Source of the DNA: Sphingomonas sp. Leaf34
Lineage (GTDB): Bacteria; Pseudomonadota; Alphaproteobacteria; Sphingomonadales; Sphingomonadaceae
Length of the DNA stretch: 64,000 bases
Direction: 5' to 3'
Assembly: GCF_001421805.1 (NCBI RefSeq)
Contig: NZ_LMLC01000002.1
Location: 248,001 to 312,000, forward strand
Positions 18,613 to 29,712 of this stretch are shown here, in pieces (positions within the stretch are counted from its first letter, which is position 1; every line of letters starts with the position of its first letter). Both the position numbers and the translations under genes were made by a program. Under the pieces are notes generated by a model. The model did no database searches. It had not been told where the DNA came from and was given only the letters and a program-made list of their open reading frames with translations.

Positions 18613-20049
18613 ATGATGGGATACCGACACTTGAAGCATGATGTTCGACTGGCGGCGCGTGGCGGCCGTGTGATCGGGGCGGTTGTCCTAGCCGCACTGA
18701 CGGCAAGTGCGATCGCGCAAACTGCGCCCCCGCCGCAGAGCCCCGCCCCGCAAGCTGGTCAAAACGGGACCGGTCAGACCGTCCAGGATCAGAGCCTGCC
18801 CGACAATACCGGCCTCGATATTCCGACCAATCTCCAGATCTTCGGCAAGCTCGACCCCAACGTCCGCAAGCCGACCGCGATCGTCAACGATACGGTGATC
18901 ACAGGCACCGACGTCGACCAGCGCGTGGCACTGGTGGCGATGGCGAACGAGGCCAAGCTGTCGGCGGAGGACCGCGAACGGCTGAAGTTGCAGGTACTGC
19001 GCCAGCTGATCGACGAGACTCTCCAGATCCAGGAGGCCAAGACCGCTGACATCACGATCACGCCCGCCGAGCTGACGCAGAGCTACGACGCCGTATCGAA
19101 GCGTTTCAACCGCACGCCGGTCGCGATGCGCACCTATCTGCGCGAGTCGGGCTCGTCCGAGCGCTCGCTCAAGCGCCAGATCGAGGGCGAACTCGCCTGG
19201 CAGCGCTATCTGCGTCGCCGCGTCGAGCCGTTCGTCAATGTCGGCGACGAGGAGGTCAAGTCGATCATCGACCGTCTCCAGGCGGCCAAGGGCACCGACG
19301 AGTTCAACCTCAAGGAAATCTACCTCGCGGCGACGCCGGCGAACAGCCAGCAGGTCTATACGAACGCCAAGCAGATCCTGGCGGAGATCCAGAAGGGCGC
19401 GCAACCGTTCGAATATTATGCGCACCAGTTCTCCGAAGCGTCGACGCGCGCGGTCGGCGGCGATCTCGGCTGGATCCGCGCGGCGACGTTGCCCGCTCAG
19501 CTGGCCGAGGCTGCAACGACGATGCAGGTTGGCCAGGTCGCCGGTCCGATCGAGGTGTCGGGTGGCTACTCGATCCTGTATCTGACCGACAAGCGCCAGG
19601 TGCTGACCGCGGACCCGCGCGACGCCAAGCTCAGCCTCAAGCAGCTGACGCTCCGCTTCCCGCCGAATACCAACCAGGCGCAGGCCTCGGCGCGCGCCCA
19701 GGCGTTCGCCAAGGCCACGCAGGAGCTGCGCGGCTGCGGCACCGTCGAGAAGGTCGCGGCCGGGATCGGCGCCGACGTGGTCGACAACGACACGGTCCGC
19801 ATCCGCGACCTGCCGCCGCAGCTCCAGGAAGTGATGCTGAAGCTTCAGGTCGGCGAATCCAGCCCGCCGTTCGGCTCCGCCGAGCAGGGCGTCCGTGCGC
19901 TGGTGCTGTGCGGTCGCGACGAAGCCGCTGGCGGCTCGCTGCCGAATTCGGAGCAGATTCAGGGTCAGCTCGAACAGCAGCGCGTCAACCTGCGCGCCCA
20001 GCAGAAGCTGCGCGATCTGCGGCGCGACGCCGTCGTCGAATATCGGTGA
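18613..20049 (+). CDS. surA: Periplasmic peptidyl-prolyl isomerase SurA
   Basis: A chaperone of about 478 residues for outer-membrane proteins. The signal peptide runs to ALTASAIAQ. A Gln/Pro-rich linker follows, then the SurA N-terminal helical domain (VNDTVITGTDVDQRVALVA), then a parvulin domain at about 220-330 (FNLKEIYLA, GGDLGWI, YSILYLTDKR). A second, degraded parvulin-like region ends the protein. GTG-ATG-ATG codons stand in a row at the start; I use the first ATG. It follows lptD and precedes pdxA, the order found in E. coli. Confidence 0.93.
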   Translation: MMGYRHLKHDVRLAARGGRVIGAVVLAALTASAIAQTAPPPQSPAPQAGQNGTGQTVQDQSLPDNTGLDIPTNLQIFGKLDPNVRKPTAIVNDTVITGTDVDQRVALVAMANEAKLSAEDRERLKLQVLRQLIDETLQIQEAKTADITITPAELTQSYDAVSKRFNRTPVAMRTYLRESGSSERSLKRQIEGELAWQRYLRRRVEPFVNVGDEEVKSIIDRLQAAKGTDEFNLKEIYLAATPANSQQVYTNAKQILAEIQKGAQPFEYYAHQFSEASTRAVGGDLGWIRAATLPAQLAEAATTMQVGQVAGPIEVSGGYSILYLTDKRQVLTADPRDAKLSLKQLTLRFPPNTNQAQASARAQAFAKATQELRGCGTVEKVAAGIGADVVDNDTVRIRDLPPQLQEVMLKLQVGESSPPFGSAEQGVRALVLCGRDEAAGGSLPNSEQIQGQLEQQRVNLRAQQKLRDLRRDAVVEYR

Positions 20050-20056
20050 TCCGAGC

Positions 20057-21064
20057 ATGACGCGCGCGCAGCCGCTGGCCGTATCGATGGGCGATCCTGC
20101 GGGGATCGGACCCGAGATCATCGCCAAGGCCTGGGATGCGCGCGTCACACATCGTCTGCCGCCGTTCGTGGCGATCGGTGACGCCCGCGCGATCGAACGC
20201 GTCTGGCAGGGACCGATCGCGCGGGTCGCGGACATGAGCGCGGCGGGCGCGGCGTTTGCCACCGCGCTGCCGGTGCTGACCGTGGGTGATGCCGGGGCGA
20301 TCGTCCCCGGCGCGCCCGACGCGGATGGCGCGCGCTGCGCGCTGCACGCGCTGGAGATGGCGGTGGGACTGGTCCGCACCGGCGCCGCGCGCGCGCTGGT
20401 GACCGGCCCCGTCTCGAAGTCGCAGCTGTACGCGATCGGCTTCACCCACCCCGGGCAGACCGAGTTCGTCGCGGAACGCTACGGCGTAGCCGGCGACAAT
20501 GCGGTCATGATGCTCGCCGGGCCGTCGTTGAAGGTGGTGCCGATCACGACGCACGTGCCGCTGAAGGACGTCTCCGCGCTGCTGACGGTCGATCTGATCG
20601 TCGCCAAGGCCCGCGCGACCGCACGGGGGCTGCTTCGGAACTTCGGGATCAAAAAGCCGCGGCTCGCCTTTGCGGGGTTCAACCCGCATGCGGGCGAGCA
20701 AGGCGCGCTCGGCCGCGAGGAGATCGACGTCATCGCGCCCGCGATCGCGATCCTGCGCGACGAGGGTATCGACGCGACCGGTCCGTTCGCGGCCGACACG
20801 ATGTTCCATCCCCGCGCGCGCGCGACCTATGACGTCGTCATGTGCTGCTATCACGATCAGGCACTGGTGCCGCTCAAGACGATCCATTTCGACGAGGGCG
20901 TCAACATGACGCTCGGGTTGCCGATCGTGCGCACCTCGCCCGATCACGGCACCGCATTCGCAATCGCGGGCAAGAACCTTGCCGAGCCTGGCGCGATGAT
21001 CGCCGCGATCGCGATGGCGGGCGAAGCCGCCGACCGGCGTGCGCTGGCCGCCGCGCAGGCCTGA
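20057..21064 (+). CDS. pdxA: 4-hydroxythreonine-4-phosphate dehydrogenase
   Basis: A 335-residue NAD- and metal-dependent enzyme of pyridoxal phosphate synthesis. It starts with the hallmark [17 protein letters not shown]. Metal and substrate histidines lie in [11 protein letters not shown] and [16 protein letters not shown], and the C-terminal part has the family's [19 protein letters not shown]. It begins seven bases after surA and ends ten bases before rsmA. Confidence 0.96.
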   Translation: MTRAQPLAVSMGDPAGIGPEIIAKAWDARVTHRLPPFVAIGDARAIERVWQGPIARVADMSAAGAAFATALPVLTVGDAGAIVPGAPDADGARCALHALEMAVGLVRTGAARALVTGPVSKSQLYAIGFTHPGQTEFVAERYGVAGDNAVMMLAGPSLKVVPITTHVPLKDVSALLTVDLIVAKARATARGLLRNFGIKKPRLAFAGFNPHAGEQGALGREEIDVIAPAIAILRDEGIDATGPFAADTMFHPRARATYDVVMCCYHDQALVPLKTIHFDEGVNMTLGLPIVRTSPDHGTAFAIAGKNLAEPGAMIAAIAMAGEAADRRALAAAQA

Positions 21065-21074
21065 CAGGACAAGC

Positions 21075-21905
21075 ATGACGGACCTTCCCCCGCTGCGCGA
21101 GGTGATCGCGCGCTATGGCCTGAACGCGAGCAAGGCACTCGGGCAGAACTTCCTCTTCGACGGGCAGTTGCTCAAACGCATCGCCGCGGTTCCGGGCGAT
21201 CTCAAGGATGCCGAGGTGCTCGAAGTCGGCCCCGGCCCCGGTGGCCTGACGCGCGCGCTGCTCGCCGCCGGTGCGCGGGTCACCGCGATCGAACGAGACC
21301 GTCGCTGTATCCCGGCACTGGCCGAATTAAGCGAGGCCTATCCGGGACAGCTGCGCGTCATCGAGGGCGACGCGATGGAGATCGACGCGCGCACGCTGTT
21401 CGAGGGCAAGCCGCACATCGTGTCGAACCTGCCATACAATATCGGCACGGCGTTGCTGGTCGGCTGGCTGTCGACGCCGTGGCTGCCCTGGTGGCAGTCA
21501 TGCACGCTGATGTTCCAGAAGGAAGTCGCCGAGCGGATCGTCGCCAGGACGAACGACGATCATTACGGCCGGCTCGCGGTCCTCGCCCAGTGGCGCTCCA
21601 CGGCGCGGATCGCGATGCCGGTGCACCGGTCTGCGTTCACGCCGCCGCCCAAGGTGATGTCGGCGGTCGTCCACCTGACGCCGGTCGAGGCGCCCGAGGG
21701 GGTGAACTTCGCGGTGCTGGAGCGCTTGACGGGTTCGGCGTTCGGCCAGCGGCGCAAGATGCTGCGGCAGAGCCTGAAGGGCGTACCCGGCGCGCTCGAC
21801 GCGCTCGAGCGGATCGGCGTCGAGGCTACGCGCCGCGCGGAGACGCTGTCGGTCGCGGATTTCACGGCGCTGGCAAAGGCGGTCGGTTCGCCCGCTACGG
21901 CCTGA
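21075..21905 (+). CDS. rsmA: 16S rRNA dimethyladenosine transferase (A1518/A1519)
   Basis: A 276-residue methyltransferase that dimethylates two adjacent adenosines near the 3' end of 16S rRNA, a late 30S assembly step. Visible motifs are [13 protein letters not shown], the SAM site [14 protein letters not shown], and the catalytic NLPYNIGT. The C-terminal RNA-binding part is complete ([13 protein letters not shown]). It closes the lptD-surA-pdxA-rsmA run and is followed by a strong hairpin. Confidence 0.97.
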   Translation: MTDLPPLREVIARYGLNASKALGQNFLFDGQLLKRIAAVPGDLKDAEVLEVGPGPGGLTRALLAAGARVTAIERDRRCIPALAELSEAYPGQLRVIEGDAMEIDARTLFEGKPHIVSNLPYNIGTALLVGWLSTPWLPWWQSCTLMFQKEVAERIVARTNDDHYGRLAVLAQWRSTARIAMPVHRSAFTPPPKVMSAVVHLTPVEAPEGVNFAVLERLTGSAFGQRRKMLRQSLKGVPGALDALERIGVEATRRAETLSVADFTALAKAVGSPATA

Positions 21906-21938
21906 CCTAGAACTCAAATCTAAGACTTCAGGGCGCCC

Positions 21939-22054
21939 CCCCCCGGCGAAGGCCGGGGCCCAATTGGCAAGGTCTCGGTAATCTGACGTCGACCCCAGTT
22001 AGCGCCGTTTCCCCATTCTACCACCCCGGCCTCCGCCGGGGTGGTAGAATGGGG
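21939..22054. repeat. CCCCGGC-family element with a perfect 20-bp hairpin
   Basis: The left arm carries CCCCGGCGAAGGCCGGGGCCC near 21941-21961. The right arm is a perfect hairpin: a 20-base stem at 22011-22030 pairs with 22035-22054 around the loop CTCC. The core shares TTGGCAAGG with the 12.9-kb copy. It lies between converging rsmA and the TPR gene, so it should work as a strong two-way terminator even though no long U-tract follows. Confidence 0.85.
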
Positions 22055-22069
22055 ACGGGGTTTCGAACC

Positions 22070-22570
22070 TCAGTCCTTGGCCGCCACCGGCGTCTTCTCG
22101 ACCTGCGCCGTCGCGACCGGCGGCCCCTTGGCAATCACCGCCGCCAGCTGGGTCGCCTCAGGGCATGCACCCTTGCAGAGCGTGCGGATCTTGACGAGAT
22201 TGTCCTTCGCGCGGACCACGGCCCCCTTGGCCACGAGCGCCTCGCCCTGCCCCTTCAACGCCGCGACGTCGTTGGGCTCGAGCAGCAGCGCTTCGCGGTA
22301 GAGCCGGATCGCCTTGCCGGGCAGGTCGCGCGACTCCGCGACCTGCGCGAGCAGCAGAAACGCACCCCGATTGCGCGGATCGACCGCGACCGAGGTCTCC
22401 AGCGCGTCGGTCGCACCGTCGAGATTGCCCGCCGCGACCAGCGACCGCCCCTGCGCCAGAAGCTGCATCGAGCGCGCGTCGATCTGGCTGTCGGGGCGCT
22501 GCCCGCTGAGCGAGGTCGATACGCACACGACGGTCAGCGCGGCGGCAACGGCAACGGACGAAAAACGCAT
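22070..22570 (-). CDS. Exported tetratricopeptide-repeat protein
   Basis: A 166-residue protein with a signal peptide (RFSSVAVAAALTVVCVS). About three TPR-like helical pairs follow (LLAQGRSLVAAGNLDGATDAL; GAFLLLAQVAESRDLPGKAIRLY; DVAALKGQGEALVAKGA). Two Cys at LCKGACPEA near the end could form a disulfide. TPRs bind other proteins; no partner is evident. The ATG at 22570 has TGGAGA six bases before it. It lies 32 bases after rsmB. Confidence 0.8.
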   Translation of the reverse strand: MRFSSVAVAAALTVVCVSTSLSGQRPDSQIDARSMQLLAQGRSLVAAGNLDGATDALETSVAVDPRNRGAFLLLAQVAESRDLPGKAIRLYREALLLEPNDVAALKGQGEALVAKGAVVRAKDNLVKIRTLCKGACPEATQLAAVIAKGPPVATAQVEKTPVAAKD

Positions 22571-22602
22571 GATCGTCTCCAGGCGGGTCATTGATCGGCT
22601 GG

Positions 22603-23790
22603 CTAGCACGCAGCCCGAAGGCGCGCGACAAAAAAGCCGTCGGTACCGTCGCGACCCGGCTCCAGCCGTACGCCGTGGCCATGCTTGGCGCCGGCGGGCA
22701 GCGACAACGCTTCCGTGGTCCAGCCGGGATGCGCGTTCAGGAACCAGCTGACCTGATCGGTCCCCTCGGCGTCGAGCAACGAGCAGACGATATAGACGAG
22801 CGCACCGCCGGGCTTAACCAAAGTCGCCGCGACCGAGAGGACTTGCTGCTGCGTCGATTGCAGGCGCGACACGCGGTCGGGCGTCAGCCGCCATCGCGCC
22901 TCGGGATTGCGCCGCCACGTGCCGGTGCCCGAGCACGGCGCATCGACCAGCACGCCATCGGCGCGCCCGGCCCATTCGCTCAGCGCCTCGATCTCACGGG
23001 TGGGATTGAGCAGGCGGCTTTCGACGATCGTCGCGCCCGCGCGGGTCGCGCGCGGGGCGAGACGCGAGAGTCGGTTGCGATCGGTGTCGCAGGCGAGGAT
23101 CACGCCCTGGTTCTCCATCGTCGCGGCGAGCGCCAGCGTCTTGCCGCCCGCGCCCGCGCAGAGATCGACGATCCGCTCGCCCGGTTTTGCCTGCATCGCG
23201 AGGCCGACGATCTGGCTGCCCTCGTCCTGTACCTCGAGCGCGCCTTCGTTGAAGAGCGGGAGCGCCTCGACGTTAGTGCCGGTGGGCAGGCGGATGCCGT
23301 CGGGCGCATGCGGGGTGGCTTCGGCCTCGGGCAGCGCGGCGAGTACGGTCGCGCGGTCGGAGGTCAGCGTGTTGACGCGCAGATCGAGCGTGGCGCGGCC
23401 GGCGAGATCGGTCAGCGCGGCGCCGTCGAGGCCTGAGGCGCGGAGTGCCTTACTCAGCCACTGCGGGGCAACGCCGGCGCGGGCGCGCGGCTCGTCCTTG
23501 GCGATCGGGGCTGGGGCATGGGTGGAGCCATCGAAGGTCGCGGCGACGTCGGGGTCCGCGTCCGCGACGAGGAGCATGGCGGCTCGCCCGGTTTCGGGGC
23601 GGTCGCCAGCCTTGCGGATCGCGGCATAGACGAGCTCGCGGACGGCGCGGCGGTCCTTCGAGCCGGCATAGCGGCGGGTCTGGAAATAGCGGGCGATCAG
23701 CGTGTCGGCGGCGGCACCGGATTCGCGCGCGGCGGCGATGATCTGGTCGAGCAGTTCGATCGCGGCCTGGGTGCGGGCGGAGGGAGTCAC
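22603..23790 (-). CDS. rsmB: RsmB/NOP-family rRNA cytosine-C5 methyltransferase
   Basis: A 395-residue SAM-dependent RNA m5C methyltransferase. An N-terminal NusB-like helical domain (AIELLDQIIAAARESG onward) is fused to the catalytic domain, the RsmB arrangement. The two catalytic cysteines lie in VDAPCSGTGTWRRNPE and YIVCSLLDAEG, and the SAM site is VDLCAGAGGKTLAL. The start is a GTG with GGGAGG six bases before it. By family it methylates 16S C967. Confidence 0.9.
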   Translation of the reverse strand: MTPSARTQAAIELLDQIIAAARESGAAADTLIARYFQTRRYAGSKDRRAVRELVYAAIRKAGDRPETGRAAMLLVADADPDVAATFDGSTHAPAPIAKDEPRARAGVAPQWLSKALRASGLDGAALTDLAGRATLDLRVNTLTSDRATVLAALPEAEATPHAPDGIRLPTGTNVEALPLFNEGALEVQDEGSQIVGLAMQAKPGERIVDLCAGAGGKTLALAATMENQGVILACDTDRNRLSRLAPRATRAGATIVESRLLNPTREIEALSEWAGRADGVLVDAPCSGTGTWRRNPEARWRLTPDRVSRLQSTQQQVLSVAATLVKPGGALVYIVCSLLDAEGTDQVSWFLNAHPGWTTEALSLPAGAKHGHGVRLEPGRDGTDGFFVARLRAAC

Positions 23791-23922
23791 TTGCGGCCTC
23801 CCGCGGTCGGGGATGTTTCGGGAAAGGCTTGGTACGGGGAATGCATCATCATCCCCTCCCCTAGCGTCTCTGGCCCGCGGGCGGGGAATAATTTCAGGGG
23901 TGCGCTTTGGTGCCCCCTGTTG

Positions 23923-24030
23923 CCGTCATCCCGGCGAACGCCGGGACCCATGGACACGGCAGACTCGGCGGTTGCGAGCAATCATCACCCGGACCGCAAC
24001 CATGGGTCCCGGCGTTCGCCGGGATGACGG
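23923..24030. repeat. Intergenic hairpin-pair element, TCCCGGC family
   Basis: This 108-bp element occupies the 277-bp gap between rsmB and guaB. The left arm is CCGTCATCCCGGCGAACG continuing to GGACCCATGG; the right arm is its exact complement over about 31 bases. Each arm folds as TCCCGGC-GAAC-GCCGGGA or its reverse. The rest of the gap (23791-23922) holds no gene I can support. Confidence 0.8.
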
Positions 24031-24067
24031 AGGGATGGAGTGGGTCCGTCCCGCCCGGCCCCTTCCG

Positions 24068-25588
<1,521 letters not shown>

Positions 25589-25648
25589 CTAGGCCCTCTC
25601 GCGCACGACGTGCTATAGCGGCGTCATACACGGATGGGGGATTGTTCG

Positions 25649-26644
25649 ATGGGCCTGATCGTTGCCGCGCTCTTATTGGCGCTGGTGCTGCTGTATCTCT
25701 TCACGAGCATCAAAATCGTCCACCAAGGCTATCAATACACGATCGAACATTTCGGCCGCTTCACGACGGTCGCGCGGCCCGGCTTCAATTTCTACCCCGC
25801 CTTCTTCTATCGTGTCGGCCGCAAGGTGAACATGATGGAGCAGGTGATCGACATCCCCGGCCAGGAGATCATCACCAAGGACAATGCGATGATCTCGACC
25901 GATGGGGTCGTGTTCTTCCAGGTGCTCGACTCGGCCAAGGCCGCGTATGAGGTGTCGGACCTGTACCAGGCGCTGCTGCAGCTCACGACGACCAATTTGC
26001 GCACGGTCATGGGGTCGATGGACCTCGACGAGACGCTGTCGAAGCGCGACGAGATCAATGCGCGGCTGCTGAACGTGGTCGATCATGCGACGACGCCGTG
26101 GGGGGTGAAGATCACGCGAGTCGAGATCAAGGACATCCGCCCACCCGCCGATATCGTCAACGCGATGGGGCGGCAGATGAAGGCCGAGCGCGAGAAGCGT
26201 GCGAACATCCTCGACGCGGAGGGATCGCGTGCTTCCGAGATCCTGCGCGCGGAAGGTCAGAAGCAGGCCCGCATCCTTGAGTCGGAGGGGCGCAAGGAAT
26301 CGGCGTTCCGAGACGCGGAGGCGCGCGAGCGCGCTGCCGTTGCCGAGGCGTCGGCGACGCGCGCGGTGTCGCAGGCGATCGAGGAGGGTGGCGCGCAGGC
26401 GATCAACTACTTCATCGCGCAGAAATATGTCGAGGCGATCGGTAAGTTCGCGACCTCGCCCAACGCCAAGACGATCCTGTTCCCGGTCGAGGCGACGCAG
26501 CTGATGGGGACGCTGGGCGGGATCGGCGAGCTGGCGAAGGACGCGTTGCGGGATGCGACCGCTTCGCCGCCCCAGGTCCAGCCAACGCCTAAGCCGCGGG
26601 GGCCGTTCGAACTGTCGAAGTCGGCCGAGGTTCCGAGCAGCTGA
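25649..26644 (+). CDS. SPFH/Band 7 (stomatin-like) membrane protein
   Basis: A 331-residue protein with one N-terminal membrane helix (LIVAALLLALVLLYLF), then a prohibitin-homology domain (VHQGYQYTIEHFGRF; QEIITKDNAMISTDGVVFFQV), and a long charged helix (residues about 175-240, rich in Ala, Glu and Arg) suited to oligomerisation. Such proteins build membrane microdomain rings like QmcA and stomatin. A GGGGGA site precedes the ATG. Its stop overlaps the NfeD-like start as TGATG, the standard SPFH-NfeD pair. Confidence 0.92.
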   Translation: MGLIVAALLLALVLLYLFTSIKIVHQGYQYTIEHFGRFTTVARPGFNFYPAFFYRVGRKVNMMEQVIDIPGQEIITKDNAMISTDGVVFFQVLDSAKAAYEVSDLYQALLQLTTTNLRTVMGSMDLDETLSKRDEINARLLNVVDHATTPWGVKITRVEIKDIRPPADIVNAMGRQMKAEREKRANILDAEGSRASEILRAEGQKQARILESEGRKESAFRDAEARERAAVAEASATRAVSQAIEEGGAQAINYFIAQKYVEAIGKFATSPNAKTILFPVEATQLMGTLGGIGELAKDALRDATASPPQVQPTPKPRGPFELSKSAEVPSS

Positions 26645-27081
26645 TGGACGCGGTGGGCGCGGCCGGTGCGTGGCTGATCGCCGCGCTGGTGCTGGGGATC
26701 GCGGAACTGGCGGTGCCGGGGGTGTTCCTGGTGTTCCTCGCAATCGCCGCCGCGGTGACCGGGGTGGCAGTGTTCGTGTTGCCCGATCTGCCCGTCGCGG
26801 CGCAACTTGGGGCGTTTGCGGTCTGGAGCGCGGTGACGGTGCTGATCGGGAAACGCTGGTACCGCGACTATCCGGTCGAGGGCGGCGATCCGATGCTGAA
26901 CGATCGCTCGGCGCGCCTCATCGGTCAGGTGGTGGTGGTCGAGACCGCGCTGGTCGGCGGGCATGGCCGCGTGCTTGTCGGCGACGGGAGCTGGCCTGCG
27001 CGCGGGGCGGATGCGGCGGTCGGGACGCGCGTCCGAGTGACCGCCGTGTTCGATGGCGCATTGGTGGTCGAGCTTCTCTGA
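26644..27081 (+). CDS. NfeD-like membrane protein
   Basis: A 145-residue short NfeD-type protein. Two or three membrane helices (about residues 8-30, 30-48 and 55-70) precede a small OB-fold domain starting near RSARLIGQVVVVE, with the GRVLVGDGSWPARG core. Short NfeD proteins accompany SPFH proteins in membrane quality control. It is coupled to the gene before it by one overlapping base. Confidence 0.9.
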   Translation: MDAVGAAGAWLIAALVLGIAELAVPGVFLVFLAIAAAVTGVAVFVLPDLPVAAQLGAFAVWSAVTVLIGKRWYRDYPVEGGDPMLNDRSARLIGQVVVVETALVGGHGRVLVGDGSWPARGADAAVGTRVRVTAVFDGALVVELL

Positions 27082-27083
27082 AA

Positions 27084-27211
27084 CCTTCTCCCTTGGGGAG
27101 AGGGAAAGCCGCGGAGCGGCGCGGGTGAGGGCACGCCCAGCAGGACCGTGCCCTCACCTTCCCACCCGGCTGCGCCGTGCGGGCCCCTTCCTCTCCCCCG
27201 AGGGGAGAGGA
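27084..27211. repeat. Intergenic inverted-repeat element with inner 11-bp hairpin
   Basis: The element lies between converging nfeD-like and pckA genes. The outer arms are CCTTCTCCCTTGGGGAGAGGG and CCTCTCCCCCGAGGGGAGAGG, each itself a CTCCC stem-loop. The centre has a perfect hairpin, GTGAGGGCACG (27125-27135) with CGTGCCCTCAC (27147-27157). It is related to the element at 833-973. Confidence 0.75.
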
Positions 27212-27213
27212 GT

Positions 27214-28824
27214 TTAGGCTGTCTCGCGGGCTTTTGGTGCGGCCTGGCGGACGCCTTCGTCGACATGGTCGGCGAACTGCGCGAAGTTTTCCACAAACAG
27301 ATCAACGAGCTTCGCGGCCGTCGCGTCGTACGCGTCCGTATCCGTCCAGGTCGTCCGCGGGTCGAGAATCGCGCTGTCGACGCCCGGCACGCTGACGGGC
27401 ACCTGGAACCCGAAATTCGGATCGGTCCGGAACTCGGCATCGTTCAGGCTGCCGTCGAGCGCGGCGTTGAGCAACGCCCGCGTCGCCTTGATCGGCATGC
27501 GGTTGCCGACGCCGTATTTGCCGCCGGTCCAGCCGGTATTGACCAGCCAGCAATCCACCCCGCCTTTGGCGATCCGCTCCTTGAGCAGATTGCCGTAAAC
27601 CGACGGATGGCGCGGCATGAACGGCGCGCCGAAACAGGTCGAGAAGGTCGCGTCGGGCTCGGTCACGCCGATCTCCGTGCCGGCGACCCGCGCGGTGTAG
27701 CCCGAGAGGAAGTGATACATCGCCTGATCGGGCGTCAGCCTGGCGATCGGCGGCAGCACGCCATACGCGTCCGCAGTGAGCATCACGATATTGCGTGGCA
27801 CCGGCCCCATATTCTCGGCCGACGCATTGGGAATGAAGTCGATCGGATACGCCCCACGGCTGTTCTCGGCGAGCGTATGGTCGTTGAGATCCAGCCGCCG
27901 TGTCTCGGCGTTCATCACGACGTTCTCGAGCACCGTGCCGAACCGCTTGGTGGTCGCGAAGATTTCGGGTTCGGCATCCTCAGACAGACGGATCATCTTG
28001 GCATAGCAGCCGCCCTCGAAATTGAAGACCGCGGTGTCTGACCAGCCATGCTCGTCGTCGCCGATCAGCGTCCGGCTGGCGTCGGCACTGAGCGTCGTCT
28101 TGCCCGTGCCCGACAGCCCGAAGAACACTGCCGTGTCGCCGTTCGCACCCATGTTCGCCGAGCAATGCATCGGCATCACCCCGGTCGGCGGGAGCAGATA
28201 GTTGAGCAGGCCGAACACCGACTTCTTCATCTCGCCGGCATATTTCGTGCCGCCGATCAGGATCAGCTTTTCGGTGAAATTGACCGCGATCACCGTTTCG
28301 CTGCGGCACCCGTGGCGCACGGGATCGGCGCGGAAGCTCGGCAGGTCGACGATCGTGTAGTCCGCGACGAAGTCCTTCAGCGCCGCTTCTTCGGGCCGCA
28401 CCAGCATCGTCCGGATGAACAGATTGTGCCACGCCAGCTCGGTGACGACGCGGACCGTGACGCGGTGATCGGCCTGCGACCCGCCGTACAGGTCCTGCAC
28501 GAACAGCTCGTCCTTGGCGGCGAGCGCGGCGAAGAAATCGTCCTTCAGCGCGGCGAAGTGCGCAGGCTCCATCGCCTTGTTGCTCTTGCCCCACCAGACC
28601 GTCGCCTCGGTCTCGGCATCGCGGACGATGAACTTGTCCTGCGCGGATCGACCGGTATGCGCGCCGGTCTCGACCACCAGCGGGCCGTCGGCGGACAGAC
28701 GACCTTCGTCGCGCGCCAGCGCCGCCTCGACGAGCTGCGCCGTGACCAGGTTCCAGTGCAGATTGGCGCGGGTCTGGATCCCCTGCGCGTCTAGGCCGAC
28801 GGCCGGAATACGCTCGTTCGACAC
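27214..28824 (-). CDS. pckA: Phosphoenolpyruvate carboxykinase (ATP)
   Basis: A 536-residue gluconeogenic enzyme turning oxaloacetate and ATP into PEP, CO2 and ADP. The kinase loop GLSGTGKT is at residues 236-243. Family signatures also include [14 protein letters not shown] (substrate Arg) and [12 protein letters not shown]. It starts at a GTG with GAGGAGA upstream; an ATG five bases earlier is out of frame. It is back to back with chvI, an arrangement known from rhizobia, where ChvI affects pckA expression. Confidence 0.96.
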   Translation of the reverse strand: MSNERIPAVGLDAQGIQTRANLHWNLVTAQLVEAALARDEGRLSADGPLVVETGAHTGRSAQDKFIVRDAETEATVWWGKSNKAMEPAHFAALKDDFFAALAAKDELFVQDLYGGSQADHRVTVRVVTELAWHNLFIRTMLVRPEEAALKDFVADYTIVDLPSFRADPVRHGCRSETVIAVNFTEKLILIGGTKYAGEMKKSVFGLLNYLLPPTGVMPMHCSANMGANGDTAVFFGLSGTGKTTLSADASRTLIGDDEHGWSDTAVFNFEGGCYAKMIRLSEDAEPEIFATTKRFGTVLENVVMNAETRRLDLNDHTLAENSRGAYPIDFIPNASAENMGPVPRNIVMLTADAYGVLPPIARLTPDQAMYHFLSGYTARVAGTEIGVTEPDATFSTCFGAPFMPRHPSVYGNLLKERIAKGGVDCWLVNTGWTGGKYGVGNRMPIKATRALLNAALDGSLNDAEFRTDPNFGFQVPVSVPGVDSAILDPRTTWTDTDAYDATAAKLVDLFVENFAQFADHVDEGVRQAAPKARETA

Positions 28825-28849
28825 GGCATCTCTCTCCTCAGATTTCTCG

Positions 28850-28859
28850 CATACGTATG
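28850..28859. promoter_or_regulatory. 10-bp palindrome between pckA and chvI
   Basis: CATACGTATG is a perfect palindrome followed at once by TATG. It lies 26 bases upstream of the pckA GTG and about 145 bases before the chvI ATG. It could be an operator for either gene, but only the symmetry supports this. Confidence 0.3.
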
Positions 28860-28875
28860 TATGTCGTTGTGTCGG

Positions 28876-28904
28876 GCTGTACGGGGCCCGTTTCCAGCGG
28901 TCAA
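28876..28904 (-). promoter_or_regulatory. Candidate pckA promoter
   Basis: On the minus strand TTGACC (28904-28899) and TACAGC (28881-28876) are spaced by 17 bases, close to a housekeeping -35/-10 pair, about 50 bases before the pckA GTG. The -10 match is only moderate. Confidence 0.35.
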
Positions 28905-29004
28905 ATGCCCTAAACTACAACGCGGTCCCGATACGGTCCTGGTTGAGTGAAGGCCTGGTTTGCCCTACGCCGACACGCCAACGACCAAGGCAAGCGACCC
29001 AGAA

Positions 29005-29712
29005 ATGACGGCAACGATCGCGCTGGTCGATGACGACCGTAACATCCTCACCTCCGTGTCGATCGCGCTGCAGACCGAGGGCTTCACCACGCGCCTATAT
29101 TCGGACGGCGAGACCGCGCTCAAGGCACTGACCGATAATCCGCCCGACCTCGCGGTCTTCGACATCAAGATGCCGCGAATGGACGGACTCGAACTCCTCC
29201 GCCGGCTACGCGAGAAAAGCCAGATCCCGGTCATCTTCCTCACCAGCAAGGACGATGAGCTCGACGAGGCGCTAGGTCTTGCGATGGGCGCTGACGACTA
29301 TATCGCCAAGCCATTCTCGCAACGACTGTTGATCGCCCGTATCCGTGCGATCCTGCGGCGGACCGAGCTCACGCAGTCACCGGGTACCGAGACCGAGGCT
29401 GACACGGTCGGGCCGCTCGATCGAGGGCGCCTCAGCATGGATCCGGCACGGCATCGGACGCTATGGGGGGGGGAGCCTGTGACATTGACCGTCACAGAGT
29501 TCATGATCCTCGAAACGCTCGCGCAGCGCCCGGGAATCGTCAAGACGCGCAACCAGCTGATGGATGCGGCGTATCAGGACGACATCTATGTCGACGACCG
29601 GACGATCGACAGCCACATAAAACGCCTTCGCCGAAAATTCAGGCAGGTCGATCCCGCCTTCGACGCTATCGAGACTTTATATGGTGCCGGGTATCGATTT
29701 TCTGAGGAATGA
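29005..29712 (+). CDS. chvI: Response regulator ChvI
   Basis: A 235-residue OmpR-type regulator. The receiver domain has the acidic pair at residues 10-11, phospho-acceptor D53 in [12 protein letters not shown]80 and K102. The winged-helix domain ends with [16 protein letters not shown] and [10 protein letters not shown]. The ATG at 29005 gives the family-standard [11 protein letters not shown] start; a TTG further up is less likely. Position beside chvG, hprK and pckA supports ChvI, which in alphaproteobacteria answers acid or envelope stress. Confidence 0.93.
   Translation: MTATIALVDDDRNILTSVSIALQTEGFTTRLYSDGETALKALTDNPPDLAVFDIKMPRMDGLELLRRLREKSQIPVIFLTSKDDELDEALGLAMGADDYIAKPFSQRLLIARIRAILRRTELTQSPGTETEADTVGPLDRGRLSMDPARHRTLWGGEPVTLTVTEFMILETLAQRPGIVKTRNQLMDAAYQDDIYVDDRTIDSHIKRLRRKFRQVDPAFDAIETLYGAGYRFSEE

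Noticed and set aside
22051..22075. GGGTTTCGAACCTC resembling a tRNA T-arm
   Set aside because: No acceptor, D or anticodon stems can be folded around it, and it overlaps the end of the TPR gene.
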